Under the pieces are notes generated by a model. That model had not been told where the DNA came from. It saw only the letters and a list, made by a program, of their open reading frames with translations, and did no database searches. Shown piece after piece: positions 30,753 to 41,012 of a DNA stretch of 64,000 bases (position 1 is the first letter of the stretch; every line of letters begins with the position of its first letter). Source of the stretch: Apodemia mormo (lineage: Eukaryota > Arthropoda > Insecta > Lepidoptera > Riodinidae); NCBI GenBank assembly GCA_036924255.1, contig JAUPFN010000018.1, positions 4,350,001 through 4,414,000 of the forward strand, written 5' to 3'. Made by a program: the position numbers and the translations under genes.

Positions 30753-32689
30753 CAGTACCCGGCGATAAATATTGCACATCGACCTTTGGAAAGAGACAAT
30801 CGGCTAATTTCAGCTTCGTAGAGCGTTATCTCTGTCGCACAAAATACAAACAGTCCGGTACCTATTAGGAGCTGTTAAAACAAGTATGATTTGCTTCTTT
30901 AATATTTTTATTCTTTGTATAAAATACACTAATTTTTCTATAAGTGATGGCTTTAGGTTGCGGTAAAATAAATTAAAAAAACATGTTCACATTATATTTA
31001 CGTATTTAATTATTTTGGAACATTACAGCTTTAGTGTACATAATAAACACCATTATACCTATTGCTAAAATGAGACATTGCAATAAAAATAATAATAATT
31101 CTAATTCTCAATTACTTCCATTTCACTATCTGTGCTCTCAAAGAGGTCAATATCACTGTCACTATCAGCCGTATTTATCACTAATCTATCAGTGTAATTG
31201 TCTAAACTGTGTTGAATGCTTCTATATTCATTCTCACATTTGATTGCATGATCGCAAACCTTTTTCCACTCTTCAGCGCCGATCATGTTTACTTTTTCAG
31301 TCAATAATGTTTTTACTGTAGTTAAGTTCATACCCACATTTCTAGAGGCTACATAGCCTTTCAGTTGAGACCATATATTTTCAATTGGATTAAAATCCGG
31401 ATGATATGGTGGCAATCGCAACACAGTGTGCCCATGTTCGGCAAGTACTTTGTCCACAGAAAACTCTGTATACCTCTCCTTGTGCTGACATATAATAGCG
31501 TAAATCTGGGTTTTTGTTAATTTTGGATCAACTGGAATTTCGTGTCTGTTTAACCAGTTGATCATTTCCCGTTTAATGGTGTTTGAGTTGGGGGGTCTCT
31601 CAATATATTTGTTGTGATAGGGTGCGTTGTCGATAACTAGAACAGAATCACTGGGTATATTTGGGATTAATTGGTTAACCAGCCATTTCTCATAGTTATC
31701 GTTATTCATTTCATTGTGATAGTCACCTGTAGTGTTCGTGGATTTATACGTTAAAAAAAGCACCGGGTACAAAGCTTTTTCATTTCCCGCATGAACTATT
31801 ATCAAACGTTGACCTTTTGAAATTGGCTTTTTTACTCCTTTTTTCTTATCGTCACTCCAAGATTTCCCTTTAGTGTGGGATGCATGTATATATGACTCAT
31901 CCATGTAGACGATATTTTTTCCTGTTTCGCGAAATTTGCGTATTTTATCAAGGTATTCCATTCGTTTGAGACTAACGTCGTGCTTTTCCATTAGAATTTT
32001 TCGATTATCTTCCATTTTAGTGAACTGAAATCCCATGTCATGAAGTATTTTTCTCAACGTTTTTTCAGACCCATTGTAATAATTAGCTTTAGATAATTTA
32101 GCTTTGAATGATTTTATTGTTGGCAGTTCATTAAATCGTAAGTGAAAATCATACACCATTCTTCGAACAACATCGTAATCAAAATCATCCATATCCAAAC
32201 GAAATTGCTTTTTTGGTCTCCCTTTTTTTGGAATGCTGAACTTAATTCCAGTCGAATGTGTTTCAGTACTGACTTCGTTTAATATATTGTTCAAAGTTCT
32301 TCTTGAAATTCCAGTGGCATTTGCAACTCGCTCTTGAATCTTCTTAAAATAACAACTTACATTTTCATCTACTTTTTTTTTAAATCTATCAGCTTCGGTT
32401 ACAAAGTATTTATAAACATTGTAGATAATTTCACGTGACTGACCTCGTAAAGGTTTCCCTCTTTTTCCGAAAGATGCCATATTACAACTTTAAATTATTT
32501 AAATTTGTGGGTGTTATCAACTCTAAATATATATTTTGATCGGGACGCGACCGCACTCTATCGTACTTGAACAACGACTGACTAAACGTCACATAGGTAG
32601 TGTGGGACTGAGATAACGCTCTACGCAGCCGAAATTATCCGACTGTCTCTTTCCAAAGTTCGATGTGCAATATTTATCGCCGGGTACTG
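30753..32689 (-). mobile_element. Complete IS630/Tc1/mariner transposon with about 88-bp TIRs
   Basis: 1937 bp flanked by a TA duplication (30751-30752, 32690-32691). Both ends begin CAGTACCCGGCGATAAATAT and stay inverted-identical for about 88 bp with roughly seven mismatches, through GAGCGTTATCTC. It encodes one intact transposase. Both TIRs and the ORF being whole suggests a fairly recent insertion. Confidence 0.93.
31101..32480 (-). CDS. DDE transposase (IS630/Tc1/mariner superfamily), intact
   Basis: 459 residues, starting MASFGKRGKPLRGQ at 32480 just inside the right TIR. An N-terminal DNA-binding half has a helix-turn-helix-like ATGISRRTLNNIL (55-67) and an AT-hook-like KKGRPKK (85-91). 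The DDE_3-type catalytic core shows D194 in YMDESYIH, D284 in VIDNAPYH and E367 in HPDFNPIENIW, so the second D and the E are separated by 82 residues. Tc1 and mariner elements have about 34 and other families 37-41, so this is a long insertion between the last two catalytic residues. A family with this spacing has, as I recall, been described as DD82E/Sailor; this needs checking. The C-terminus is acidic (DSDSDIDLFESTDSEMEVIEN is its general composition). No frameshift or stop. Confidence 0.93.
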   Translation of the reverse strand: MASFGKRGKPLRGQSREIIYNVYKYFVTEADRFKKKVDENVSCYFKKIQERVANATGISRRTLNNILNEVSTETHSTGIKFSIPKKGRPKKQFRLDMDDFDYDVVRRMVYDFHLRFNELPTIKSFKAKLSKANYYNGSEKTLRKILHDMGFQFTKMEDNRKILMEKHDVSLKRMEYLDKIRKFRETGKNIVYMDESYIHASHTKGKSWSDDKKKGVKKPISKGQRLIIVHAGNEKALYPVLFLTYKSTNTTGDYHNEMNNDNYEKWLVNQLIPNIPSDSVLVIDNAPYHNKYIERPPNSNTIKREMINWLNRHEIPVDPKLTKTQIYAIICQHKERYTEFSVDKVLAEHGHTVLRLPPYHPDFNPIENIWSQLKGYVASRNVGMNLTTVKTLLTEKVNMIGAEEWKKVCDHAIKCENEYRSIQHSLDNYTDRLVINTADSDSDIDLFESTDSEMEVIEN

Positions 32690-32699
32690 TAATTACAAA

Positions 32700-33005
32700 G
32701 TGGCGCCGCTGGTTTGTACCGCTAATGGATCATAGTGATGGAACCAGCGGGCCAACTTCTTGTCAGATGACGTCATAACTATGGAGGTTGATGACGTCAC
32801 ACAAGGAAAAGGAAGATCTTCCCAGCCAGGCAAGGTGTACTGCCTGGGGACCGAAGTCCATTTGATAAGCGTTGAAACTTGTATATAGTGGGAACAAGTT
32901 AAATAATTGTGATATCGCGATTCAGGATTTTATTTTTGAATTTGATCTTTTTCCATTTTTTATAATTTTTTCTGGTAGCGGTTGCAGATTGCTTGAACCG
33001 CTACA
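32700..33005. mobile_element. MITE-like repeat, copy 2 of 2
   Basis: Matches 25497-25832 in order. The mariner-like element inserted immediately to its left, so the host site of that transposon was probably at the edge of this repeat. Confidence 0.7.
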
Positions 33006-33328
33006 ACAATTTTGAAAATTGCATTGACAATACATTCAGATTTCGTCTTTCAACACAAGGCTACAATACTCTTTTAAAACGTAAACGAGTTATTCAAATT
33101 TAAAATAAGTTCAAAAGTAACTTATGACCATTGACCAAGATGCATGCATATTAAATATATTTATTTTTAGTGATTTAGAAAAGAAACGCAATTTTTTGAA
33201 TAAAATTAGTTTATAAAGTATAAAACTATCAACTCGATCGATAATTATCCACGAAATTTTGATATAACCATTCAATACGACGACACATAATTCCTAATTT
33301 CTTGACAGTTTTCTTTCATTTATTCAAA

Positions 33329-33772
33329 TACGATTTATTTAGATAATGTCGGCTTTTTTTTCGCAATCGGCGTGTGTGTATAAAGAGAGTGATGAATTTT
33401 TTGACACTTCAATTTTATTTATTTGTATAAATAAGTGAAACTTTGCTTCTTGATCATGCAAACCAATGTAAGAAAATAAAAAAAATATTATATATAACAC
33501 ATCATTAGTTTGTTTTTATGAACAACTTACTCGTATTTACACTCAACAGCAACATGTAAATGAAGGTAGACAATTATATTTAGAAATATGTTAAAGTAAT
33601 AATTAAGATATAGAAGCAGGTATCGGAGGCAGGAATGTGGAGGAAGTGAGACAAGCTTGCAAGGATCGTGATGTATGCCACTCGGTTTCTCTCTGCCTAC
33701 CCCGTAAGCGATCTGGCGTGAAGATGTGTGTGTATGTTTTATTAAACCGATATTATCTAAATAAATCGTTTT
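33329..33772. mobile_element. TIR element of about 444 bp
   Basis: Left ACGATTTATTTAGATAATGT and inverted right ACGATTTATTTAGATAATAT are nearly identical. The interior contains the GGAGGAAGTGAGACAAGCTT block typical of dispersed insect repeats. No ORF. Confidence 0.6.
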
Positions 33773-33952
33773 TGGGTACTTGTACCTATTAGTATACAGA
33801 TGTGTCGAAATTACAGAGGATTAATAAGACAATTTGTGTTATTTCGAATAATTACCTGGAAAACTTTATTTAAATTATCAAAATATACAGAAACAATAAA
33901 TCAGTCAACAGTATTACTTAAAGTTAATTTAAAGCAGTCGCAATTTTCTAAA

Positions 33953-34189
33953 ATCGACACGTCCCAAGAACAAAATCGTATCTGCATAACCACCAAATTA
34001 CAATATGTTTGTTTGTGGGAGTACATTGTAGATAAGATGATGTTCACTTGAGTATTTCCAAAAATAAAAGACCAATAACTATAAAAAAATATATTGTCTT
34101 GTAGCTTTATACGTGTTTAATGCGAATTTTATTATAAAACCAATTTCGTCTGATCTCTCCATACGATTTTGTTCTTGGGACGCGTCGAA
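33953..34189. mobile_element. MITE of about 236 bp
   Basis: Left TCGACACGTCCCAAGAACAA and inverted right TCGACGCGTCCCAAGAACAA continue to AATCGTAT. Nothing coded. Confidence 0.6.
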
Positions 34190-34418
34190 ATATTTTCTTG
34201 ATGTTTTTTAATATTAGTATAAAATAACTGACATTACTAGATCACTCTCTGGACACGTTACTCGTTAAAAAAAATCCACACGATCGGATTCAACCACCGA
34301 CCAAGGCCACCTTTGTTCAACCAAACTGGGTTTCGTGGCTACATGATCTTGCAACTTGTGTTTGGCAGTGAGAGATAAAGCGGTTGGAATCTCATTTGGT
34401 TGGTAAAACAATTTTTTT

Positions 34419-34761
34419 ACATCATAAGATATCAAACAAGCAGATGGATCTCCTGATGGAAAGAGTAAACTATCGCCTAAGATATTGTGTGTTGATATCT
34501 TGTGGCGAGGTCTAATGCCACATGCATAAGTTTACCGGCTATCTTACTCTCGAAACCGGAAAATGACAGTGACAAGCACTGACGCTATTGCGGCAGAAAT
34601 AGGTAAGGCGGTGGTACCAGACCCGGGCGAGACAATGCGGAACTTAACCACCTAGTAGTCACGAGATATAGACTCGTATAGCCAATCGGTCGCCTTTTAC
34701 GACCTGTCTGACAAAACGGCAGTTGGCCTATTCTTCAAAGGGGCTGGGATCAACACGGGGT
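34419..34761 (-). repeat. Family A repeat, near full length
   Basis: ATCATAAGATATCAAACAAG at the left and CTTCAAAGGGGCTGGGATCA at the right, with all main family motifs between. A short internal deletion near 34480 removes the GGTGTCTATAGG block. Beyond it, to 35289, the sequence is AT-rich with TCAAATGGTAT repeats and no gene. Confidence 0.8.
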
Positions 34762-35289
34762 TGGTTGACATCAACCAACGTCTACAGGGTTGATTTTGAC
34801 TGATCCTGATTTGACTGATCAAGGTGTCCTTAGTTGGTCCGATCGTATGAAAGGCCTATTAAAAACACAACTATCTATCAGACAAATTACAAGATAAACT
34901 GTGACATTGACCATTGACTATATTTAAATCTCTGAAGTTTAAATACAGATTTTAATCATAAACAAAATGGTAATATAGTATATAACATGTGTGTGAATCA
35001 TATGTTTGTATGGTATGGTAGATGAACCAGTTTTGGTCATCTAAGTACAATTTTTGTCTACTTAAAATTTGAATAAAAATGTACCAAAAGTTATAATATT
35101 AATTAATATTTTTATTAAAATTTTAAACATTCGCATTGAAATGGATCAATTTTATGATATTATTGTATACCTACTTATAGTCATTTTTATAAAAAAAAAA
35201 ACATTAAATGGCCTCAAATGGTATAATGGTCGGTATTTCTAACGGCCATTATACGGCCTCAAATGGTATTTCTACCCTAGTGCATGTAA

Positions 35290-35733
35290 GGGGCCGTTCA
35301 TAAAACACGTCACACTAAAATCAGCTTTTTTTGACCCCCTCCCCCCCATTGTCACGCTGTGTCACACTTTTTGTGACCCCCCTAGAAATATTTCGTCACA
35401 AAAACTAAGACCCCCCCTGCTGAGTATGATAAATTCTAAATGGTAGTACACAAATTCTGAAAATTAAAAATATTTATTTAGTTATTATAATAACATTACG
35501 CGCAGGGTACGTGGAAACGTTACTGTCTCAAGTATTGAAAAAACAAAGAAACCCGTTGTGACGGATCGCAACGCCGCTAGAGTCGCGCCGCAGAGCTAGC
35601 GCTCATGTCAAAAAATAATAAACGGCGAACGTCGCGTTGCCGTATACCCCCCGTCCCCCCTTGTCACATCTTGTCACACTCAGCCAGACCCCCCCTCTCC
35701 CCTTGTATGCGAACGTATTTTATGAACGGCCCC
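35290..35733. mobile_element. MITE with GGGGCCGTTCAT TIRs (TAA duplication)
   Basis: GGGGCCGTTCATAAAACACG and inverted right GGGGCCGTTCATAAAATACG bound 444 bp, flanked by TAA on both sides. C-rich GACCCCCT tracts lie inside each end. The 3-bp duplication fits PIF/Harbinger-type elements. Confidence 0.65.
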
Positions 35734-36020
35734 TAATGTTTTTTATTAATTTCTAATGCATATTATATAAAAATATGATTTCTTAATTTCTTCTCTATAT
35801 AAACTTTAAATGTGTCAAATCTCATACTCGTCAAGTCCTAGCAATTAAATAATTAGTCATAAAATAGTAGGAGTAAGAGAGATCGTATGTTATCACTAGA
35901 AAAATTTGTAAAAAGGGGTTTACAATGAGTGCATTTTAGAACACGTTTTCAGCACGTCTATGTGGAAGATTTTGCTAATTCCTTTACAGTATTAAGTCCT
36001 GGTTTAAAACAAAGCAAAAT

Positions 36021-36144
36021 TGACATGTATGTTTGTCTATGCTCATGACGTAGCGCCGATTGTCACCGATAGAATTTGAAGTCAGTATTATACGAGCTAC
36101 CAAAAGTACGCACTGCGTTTCATTTTGAACTAACGTATATTACA
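36021..36144 (+). repeat. Left LTR (124 bp)
   Basis: Begins TGACATGTATG and ends ATATTACA (TG...CA). Differs from the right LTR by one base (GCCGATTG versus GCCGACTG). Confidence 0.93.
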
Positions 36145-36187
36145 TTGGCGACGATCTCTACCCACGAAGAAAAAAAAAATAGGAAAA

Positions 36188-37768
36188 ATGGCTTTTATCG
36201 GAAATATTGGTAATTTTAATGGAAATAATCAAGATTGGAGCATATTTTCAAGCCGATTGCAACAATTTTTAAAATTAAATAAATTGGATACGGAAGAACA
36301 ACGTAGGGCTGTGCTGTTGACTCACTTGTCGGACGAGACATATAAATTGGTGATCAATCTTGCGCATCCAAAATCGGTGGAATCAGTACCATATTCGGAG
36401 TTGTTAGAAATACTCAACAACCACTACACCCCCAGAAGATCAAGTTTTGCGGATAAATACGAGTTTTATAGTGCTATTCAAGCAGAAGGAGAAACCGTAG
36501 AGGATTGGGCAGCTCGACTTCGGGGACTTGCCGTGCATTGCGAATTCGGAGCAGCCTTAGAAATATTATTACGTGACCGTTTCGTGTTGGGGCTGTGGTC
36601 AGGACCAGAACGCGAAAGGTTGTTTGAACAAGATGCCAGGAGCCTCTCGTTGGCCAGGGCAGTGGAAATAGCACAACAGGCTGCGTGTGCCAGGAAGGCT
36701 CGCGCGGGGGCGGTAAACAGCGACGTGGACGCAGAGGTGATAAGCGCGCCGCCTCATCAGTTGTTTCGGGCGAGTGGCCGGGAGCGCTTACGTATTAACG
36801 TCGCGGAAGGCAGGCTACAAAACGAATCGAAAGCAAGTTATAAAAAGTGCCGTGTATGTGGACTCAATAATCACTTAGCTGAAGAGTGTCGTTATAAGTC
36901 GTATCGTTGTGATAGGTGTAAAGAGAAGGGTCATTTAAAAAAAATGTGCAATAAAAATATAAAAAAAGTGCATAATTTGACCGGTATCGATAGCCAAGAA
37001 GACTGCAGTGACCGTTGCGATGAATGCCAGTTATTTAATTTGAGGTGCGTAGACTATAAACCTATTGTTATATCTGTTCTAATAAATAATCACGTACATT
37101 TAAACATGGAGCTGGATACTGGCTCCAGTACTAGTGTGATATCAGAAAAGTTATATTATAAATATTTTAGTAATCTTGCTTTGTGTAAAAGTAATCTTAG
37201 AATTTGTTTTTATAATGGCCATAAAATTTCACCATTAGGGTATATATCAGTACGGGTAAATTATCAAAATACCTGCCGAGAACTTATTTTTTATGTTATA
37301 AAAAACGGGGGCCCGGCCCTTTTGGGACGTGATTTTTTTTCAAAATTTAAATTTGTAATAACGGCGGAAAGTAACAAAATGGAGACAAAATTGGTTGGTG
37401 TCACAGACTTGAAAAAATTATTATATGACTACCGTGACTTGTTCTCGGACGAGTTGGGTTGTTTTAATCGGTTTTCTGTAGAGTTACATTTAAAAAAGAA
37501 TGCGCAGCCAAAATTTTTTAAAGCCCGTCCGGTTCCATTCGCTATAAAAGAAAAAGTTGAAAAGGAATTAGATAGACTCGTAGGGAAAGGTATTTTAGTT
37601 CCTGTTAGTTATAGCGAATACGCGTCCCCTATTGTATGTGTGAGTAAGCCTAATGGTAGCATTAGAATATGTGGTGATTACTCGTTAACAATAAATCAAG
37701 ATATACACATTGATAAATACCCACTGCCGCGTATTGAGGAAATTTTTGCGAAGCTAGGGGGGGGGTGA
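36188..37768 (+). CDS. Gag, protease and start of RT (Ty3/gypsy), ends at a frameshift
   Basis: 526 codons from ATG 36188. The capsid-like N-terminal region is followed by two CCHC zinc knuckles (C221-C224-H229-C234 and C241-C244-H249-C254), a retropepsin active site LDTGSS (D310), and the RT N-terminal region with YASPIVCVSKPNGSIRICGD. Gag and pol are in one frame, without a programmed shift between them. The frame stops at TGA directly after a run of nine G at 37757-37765. One G fewer would keep RT open, so this is a single-base lesion or an assembly error. K02A2.6-like/Mag-type elements share this layout; I cannot place it further. Confidence 0.88.
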   Translation: MAFIGNIGNFNGNNQDWSIFSSRLQQFLKLNKLDTEEQRRAVLLTHLSDETYKLVINLAHPKSVESVPYSELLEILNNHYTPRRSSFADKYEFYSAIQAEGETVEDWAARLRGLAVHCEFGAALEILLRDRFVLGLWSGPERERLFEQDARSLSLARAVEIAQQAACARKARAGAVNSDVDAEVISAPPHQLFRASGRERLRINVAEGRLQNESKASYKKCRVCGLNNHLAEECRYKSYRCDRCKEKGHLKKMCNKNIKKVHNLTGIDSQEDCSDRCDECQLFNLRCVDYKPIVISVLINNHVHLNMELDTGSSTSVISEKLYYKYFSNLALCKSNLRICFYNGHKISPLGYISVRVNYQNTCRELIFYVIKNGGPALLGRDFFSKFKFVITAESNKMETKLVGVTDLKKLLYDYRDLFSDELGCFNRFSVELHLKKNAQPKFFKARPVPFAIKEKVEKELDRLVGKGILVPVSYSEYASPIVCVSKPNGSIRICGDYSLTINQDIHIDKYPLPRIEEIFAKLGGG

Positions 37769-38652
37769 ACTCTACTCAAAAATCGATTGTAGACAGGCTT
37801 ATTCACAATGCGTTTTGTCGCCAGATTCACAAAAGTTGACTACGATCAATACCTTGAAAGGTCTGTTTATGTACACACGTTTAGTTTATGGGCTAGCAAA
37901 CGCTCCAGCTATTTTTCAACGGGCTATGGAAAACCTCTTAGCAGGAATAGAAGGAACAGCCATATTCTTGGACGATATTTGTATCACAGCGCCATCTAGG
38001 CAAGAACATTTGAAGAGGTTAAAAATAGTGTTTCAACGGTTAAAAGATGCGGGGTTAAAATTGCAAAAAGAAAAATGTGCGTTCTTTCAAGACTGCGTAA
38101 GTTACTTGGGCCACATTATAAACAAAGATGGATTACATAAGTGTGTGAAGAAAGTAGAGGCTATCAATAAAGCACCAAGGCCATCAAATGTTAAAGAACT
38201 AAAACGGTTTCTAGGTATGGTGAACTATTACCGAAATTTCATTCCACGGGCATCATCTATTCTCAGTCCACTCAATGAACTGTTAAAAACAAATGTAGAG
38301 TGAAAATGGGAAAAAGAACAAGAGATAGCATTCGAAACCATTAAAAAGGAACTCGTTTCAGAAAGAGTGTTAACACACTTTGATCCGGGTGCTCGCTTAG
38401 TTTTAGCGGTTGATGGTAGCCCAGTTGGGGTCGGAGCCGTATTATCACAAATAGGGGCAGATGGTATTGAAAGGCGTTTGCGTCACGATCGCTATCGTCT
38501 AGTGAACGGAACTATAGCCAACTTCACAAGGAAGCGACGGCTATAATTTTCGGGATAAAAAAGTTTCACCAATATTTGTACGGCCGACATGAACCATTCA
38601 TATTAAAAACAGATCATAGACCCCTTTTAGCAATATTTGGAAAAATAAGGGT
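37769..38652 (+). pseudogene. RT palm and RNase H region with several frame breaks
   Basis: After the G-run break the RT continues in another frame (37770-38303), including the LVYGLANAPAIFQRAM and FLDDICITA blocks; the first Asp of the polymerase DD pair is in FLDD. A stop at 38301 replaces what looks like a Trp codon. RNase H follows (LAVDGSPVGVGAVLSQ), with a shift near 38475, where the peptide ASRSLSSSERNYSQLHKEAT is in another frame. A further shift follows at an A-run near 38640 (FILKTDHRPL precedes it). At least four lesions; non-functional as assembled. Confidence 0.85.
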
Positions 38653-39891
38653 ATGTCGGTGATGACAGCATCACGTTTAATGCGTTACGCTATTTTCCTT
38701 TCAGCCTATAACTACACTATAGAGTACATTAAGGGTAAAAGTAATGAAGTTGCAGATTATTTTTCGCGTTCACCAAGATCCGATTTGGAAAACGACAATG
38801 TCAATTCTTACGGAAATTCCTGCTGCTTATCTATAAACGCATTGCAACTTCAAAATTTACCAGTGACCTATGAAAATATTAGGGATGCTACGATAAACGA
38901 TAAAACTTTAAAAACCGTATTAAAATACTTAAAACAAGGCTGGCCGCGAAAAATAAAATGCAAGAACATCCTGCCTTATTTTTTGTGTAAAAACGAGTTA
39001 GAACTAACAAAAGGGTGCTTAATGAGAGGCCATAGAGTAGTTATTCCACTAGCATATCAAAAAACGATGCTAAAAGAATTACATAAGACTCACCAAGGGA
39101 TAATAAAAACTAAAAGTTCCGCAAGAACTAGGATGTGGTGGCCCGGTATAGACCGGGACATCGAACAAATAATCGGCGCGTGTGGCACGTGTATCTCGCT
39201 ACGACCGGCTCCACCGCGCGCAACCCCCGCCGCTTGGCCCCGCCCGGCCCAGCCGTGGGACCGTTTACATATCGACTACATGACTATAGGCCAAAAGGAT
39301 TATTTAATCGTAGTAGACACACACAGTAAATGGTTAGAGTGCATTGAAATGAACGGTGGCACTCAGACTAGGCATTTAATTTCAAAACTAAATACCCTGT
39401 TCTCGACTTTTGGCTTACCTCGGTGTATCGTATCAGATAATGACGCAAAAATAGCCTCGCAAGAATTTTCTCAATTTTGTGCGTTTAATGGCATAAAATA
39501 TGTCAATTCGCCAATTTATCATGCCTGTAGCAATGGCCAAGCGGAAAACTTTGTGAAAACTTGCAAAAAGATGATTAAGGCAATCGGGTCGTCCGGTAAT
39601 AAGATAGCGGAAGAATTGTCAAAGTATTTGTTCGAATATCGGAATTCACGGCATTGTACCACTCGGGAGACACCAGCTAAACTAATGTTTGGTCGACAAT
39701 TGCGCACCAGGTTGGATCTGGTTGTACCACCGTCAGATCCAATCTCGTGTTGTGAAACACCACCACCAGAAAAATGTCGACATTTTAAAATAGGCCAATT
39801 AGTTTGGGTGCGTTGTTACGAAAATAAAAAACACTTTTGGACTAAGGGCGTTATAGAAAGACCATTGGGTCGGAGGATGTGTATCGTGTAA
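38653..39891 (+). CDS. Integrase and end of RNase H (Ty3/gypsy)
   Basis: 412 codons, the first ATG being internal. It begins with the RNase H end (YIKGKSNEVADYFSR). An HHCC zinc-binding segment follows (H in KELHKTH and its preceding His, then CGTC). The DDE core has the first Asp in LHIDYMTIG, the second in CIVSDNDAK and the Glu in SNGQAENFVK. The chromodomain-free C-terminus ends at 39891 through another 1-base shift; 39879-40340 continues the protein in a second frame (RVKIYSTDLICKRHIDQL, then a Pro/Glu-rich tail). Confidence 0.85.
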   Translation: MSVMTASRLMRYAIFLSAYNYTIEYIKGKSNEVADYFSRSPRSDLENDNVNSYGNSCCLSINALQLQNLPVTYENIRDATINDKTLKTVLKYLKQGWPRKIKCKNILPYFLCKNELELTKGCLMRGHRVVIPLAYQKTMLKELHKTHQGIIKTKSSARTRMWWPGIDRDIEQIIGACGTCISLRPAPPRATPAAWPRPAQPWDRLHIDYMTIGQKDYLIVVDTHSKWLECIEMNGGTQTRHLISKLNTLFSTFGLPRCIVSDNDAKIASQEFSQFCAFNGIKYVNSPIYHACSNGQAENFVKTCKKMIKAIGSSGNKIAEELSKYLFEYRNSRHCTTRETPAKLMFGRQLRTRLDLVVPPSDPISCCETPPPEKCRHFKIGQLVWVRCYENKKHFWTKGVIERPLGRRMCIV

Positions 39892-40340
39892 AAATTTATA
39901 GTACCGATCTCATTTGCAAACGTCACATTGACCAGTTATTGCGGTATTCGAACAACAATAAAGAAAATGACAGAGTTCACGCCGAAATACCAGCGGCTCG
40001 GTTACCGCCTCTTCCAGAGCCTTCTGTGACTGGTAATACTGGGATAGAATGTACAAACGACGGGATTGATTCCGTAAGTCAAGTACCAGGTTTAGATGGT
40101 CCCATCAGGATTGAAACTACAGACAGGGAGGAAAGGTGGGAGGATGCGGTAGCCGACAAGGTGGAAGAGGGGATCGGTGGTGAACCTCAAAAGGAACCTG
40201 GTTGTGAGCCCCAACCATCAGTGGCTTGCAACACAGAGTACCATGATGGTCCTACAGGAGCACCACCACCGCAACCCGAACCACGATACAAAGACATAAG
40301 GTTAAGGCCAAGAAATAAAATTATTAATTATAAGTTATAA
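39879..40340 (+). pseudogene. C-terminal tail of pol in shifted frame
   Basis: 153 codons from an internal ATG, overlapping the integrase frame. The first part (VYRVKIYSTDLICKRHID) reads as the natural continuation of the integrase C-terminus. The rest is acidic and Pro-rich (PPPQPEPR) and ends RLRPRNKIINYKL at TAA. It is a fragment, not a separate gene. Confidence 0.7.
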
Positions 40341-40421
40341 TTGTTAAGTATATAAGAATTCACTATTATTTATTTTGGTTGTCAGATATCCATCTAACTG
40401 ACAGACTAATGAGGGAGGAGA

Positions 40422-40545
40422 TGACATGTATGTTTGTCTATGCTCATGACGTAGCGCCGACTGTCACCGATAGAATTTGAAGTCAGTATTATACGAGCTA
40501 CCAAAAGTACGCACTGCGTTTCATTTTGAACTAACGTATATTACA
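40422..40545 (+). repeat. Right LTR (124 bp)
   Basis: 123 of 124 positions identical to the left LTR; followed by the AAAAT target duplication. Confidence 0.93.
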
Positions 40546-40628
40546 AAAATTATTTACTTGTAGACCCCTAAAGTAATTAAATCTGTAAATTAAATAATTA
40601 AAAATAATGCACGCTAGCTACACGGCAT

Positions 40629-40892
40629 GGGGCCATCCATAAATTACGTCACACGAATTTCATGATTTTTGACCCCTCCCCGTCCTTGTCCCATCTGATC
40701 ACATTTGGGAGGCCCCCCTTATGTCACATATTTTACAGTTTGATATTGGAAAAATGATCTTTGATTATTTTTTATCAATACAGGTTTGAAAAAATGTGAT
40801 GTCACAAAATTTGGGACACCTCCCTCCCTCTTGTCACACTTCTTCAACTCCTGCCTCCCCCTTAACGTGTGACGTAATTTATGGATGGCCCC
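40629..40892. mobile_element. MITE with GGGGCCATCCAT TIRs (CAT duplication)
   Basis: GGGGCCATCCATAAATTACG at the left and its complement at the right enclose 264 bp, flanked by CAT. Related in ends and C-rich interior to the MITE at 35290-35733. Confidence 0.7.
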
Positions 40893-41012
40893 CATGGAGT
40901 CTAGGGATAAATAGGGCCAACTTACATAGGCGGACAGTTTTGAAATTATCCAGCTGTTTACTGAAAATAAAGTTTCAAAATGGCGCTCGCGTAGTATAAT
41001 CTACAATATGAA

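Larger units (their letters stand above)
36021..40545 (+). mobile_element. Ty3/gypsy LTR retrotransposon, structurally complete, pol broken
   Basis: 4525 bp between AAAAT target duplications (36016-36020, 40546-40550). The LTRs are 36021-36144 and 40422-40545. A TTGGCGACGATC stretch right after the left LTR is the likely primer-binding site, and GAGGGAGGAGA before the right LTR is the polypurine tract. Order is gag, protease, RT, RNase H, integrase, as in Ty3/gypsy. No env ORF was found. Confidence 0.93.
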
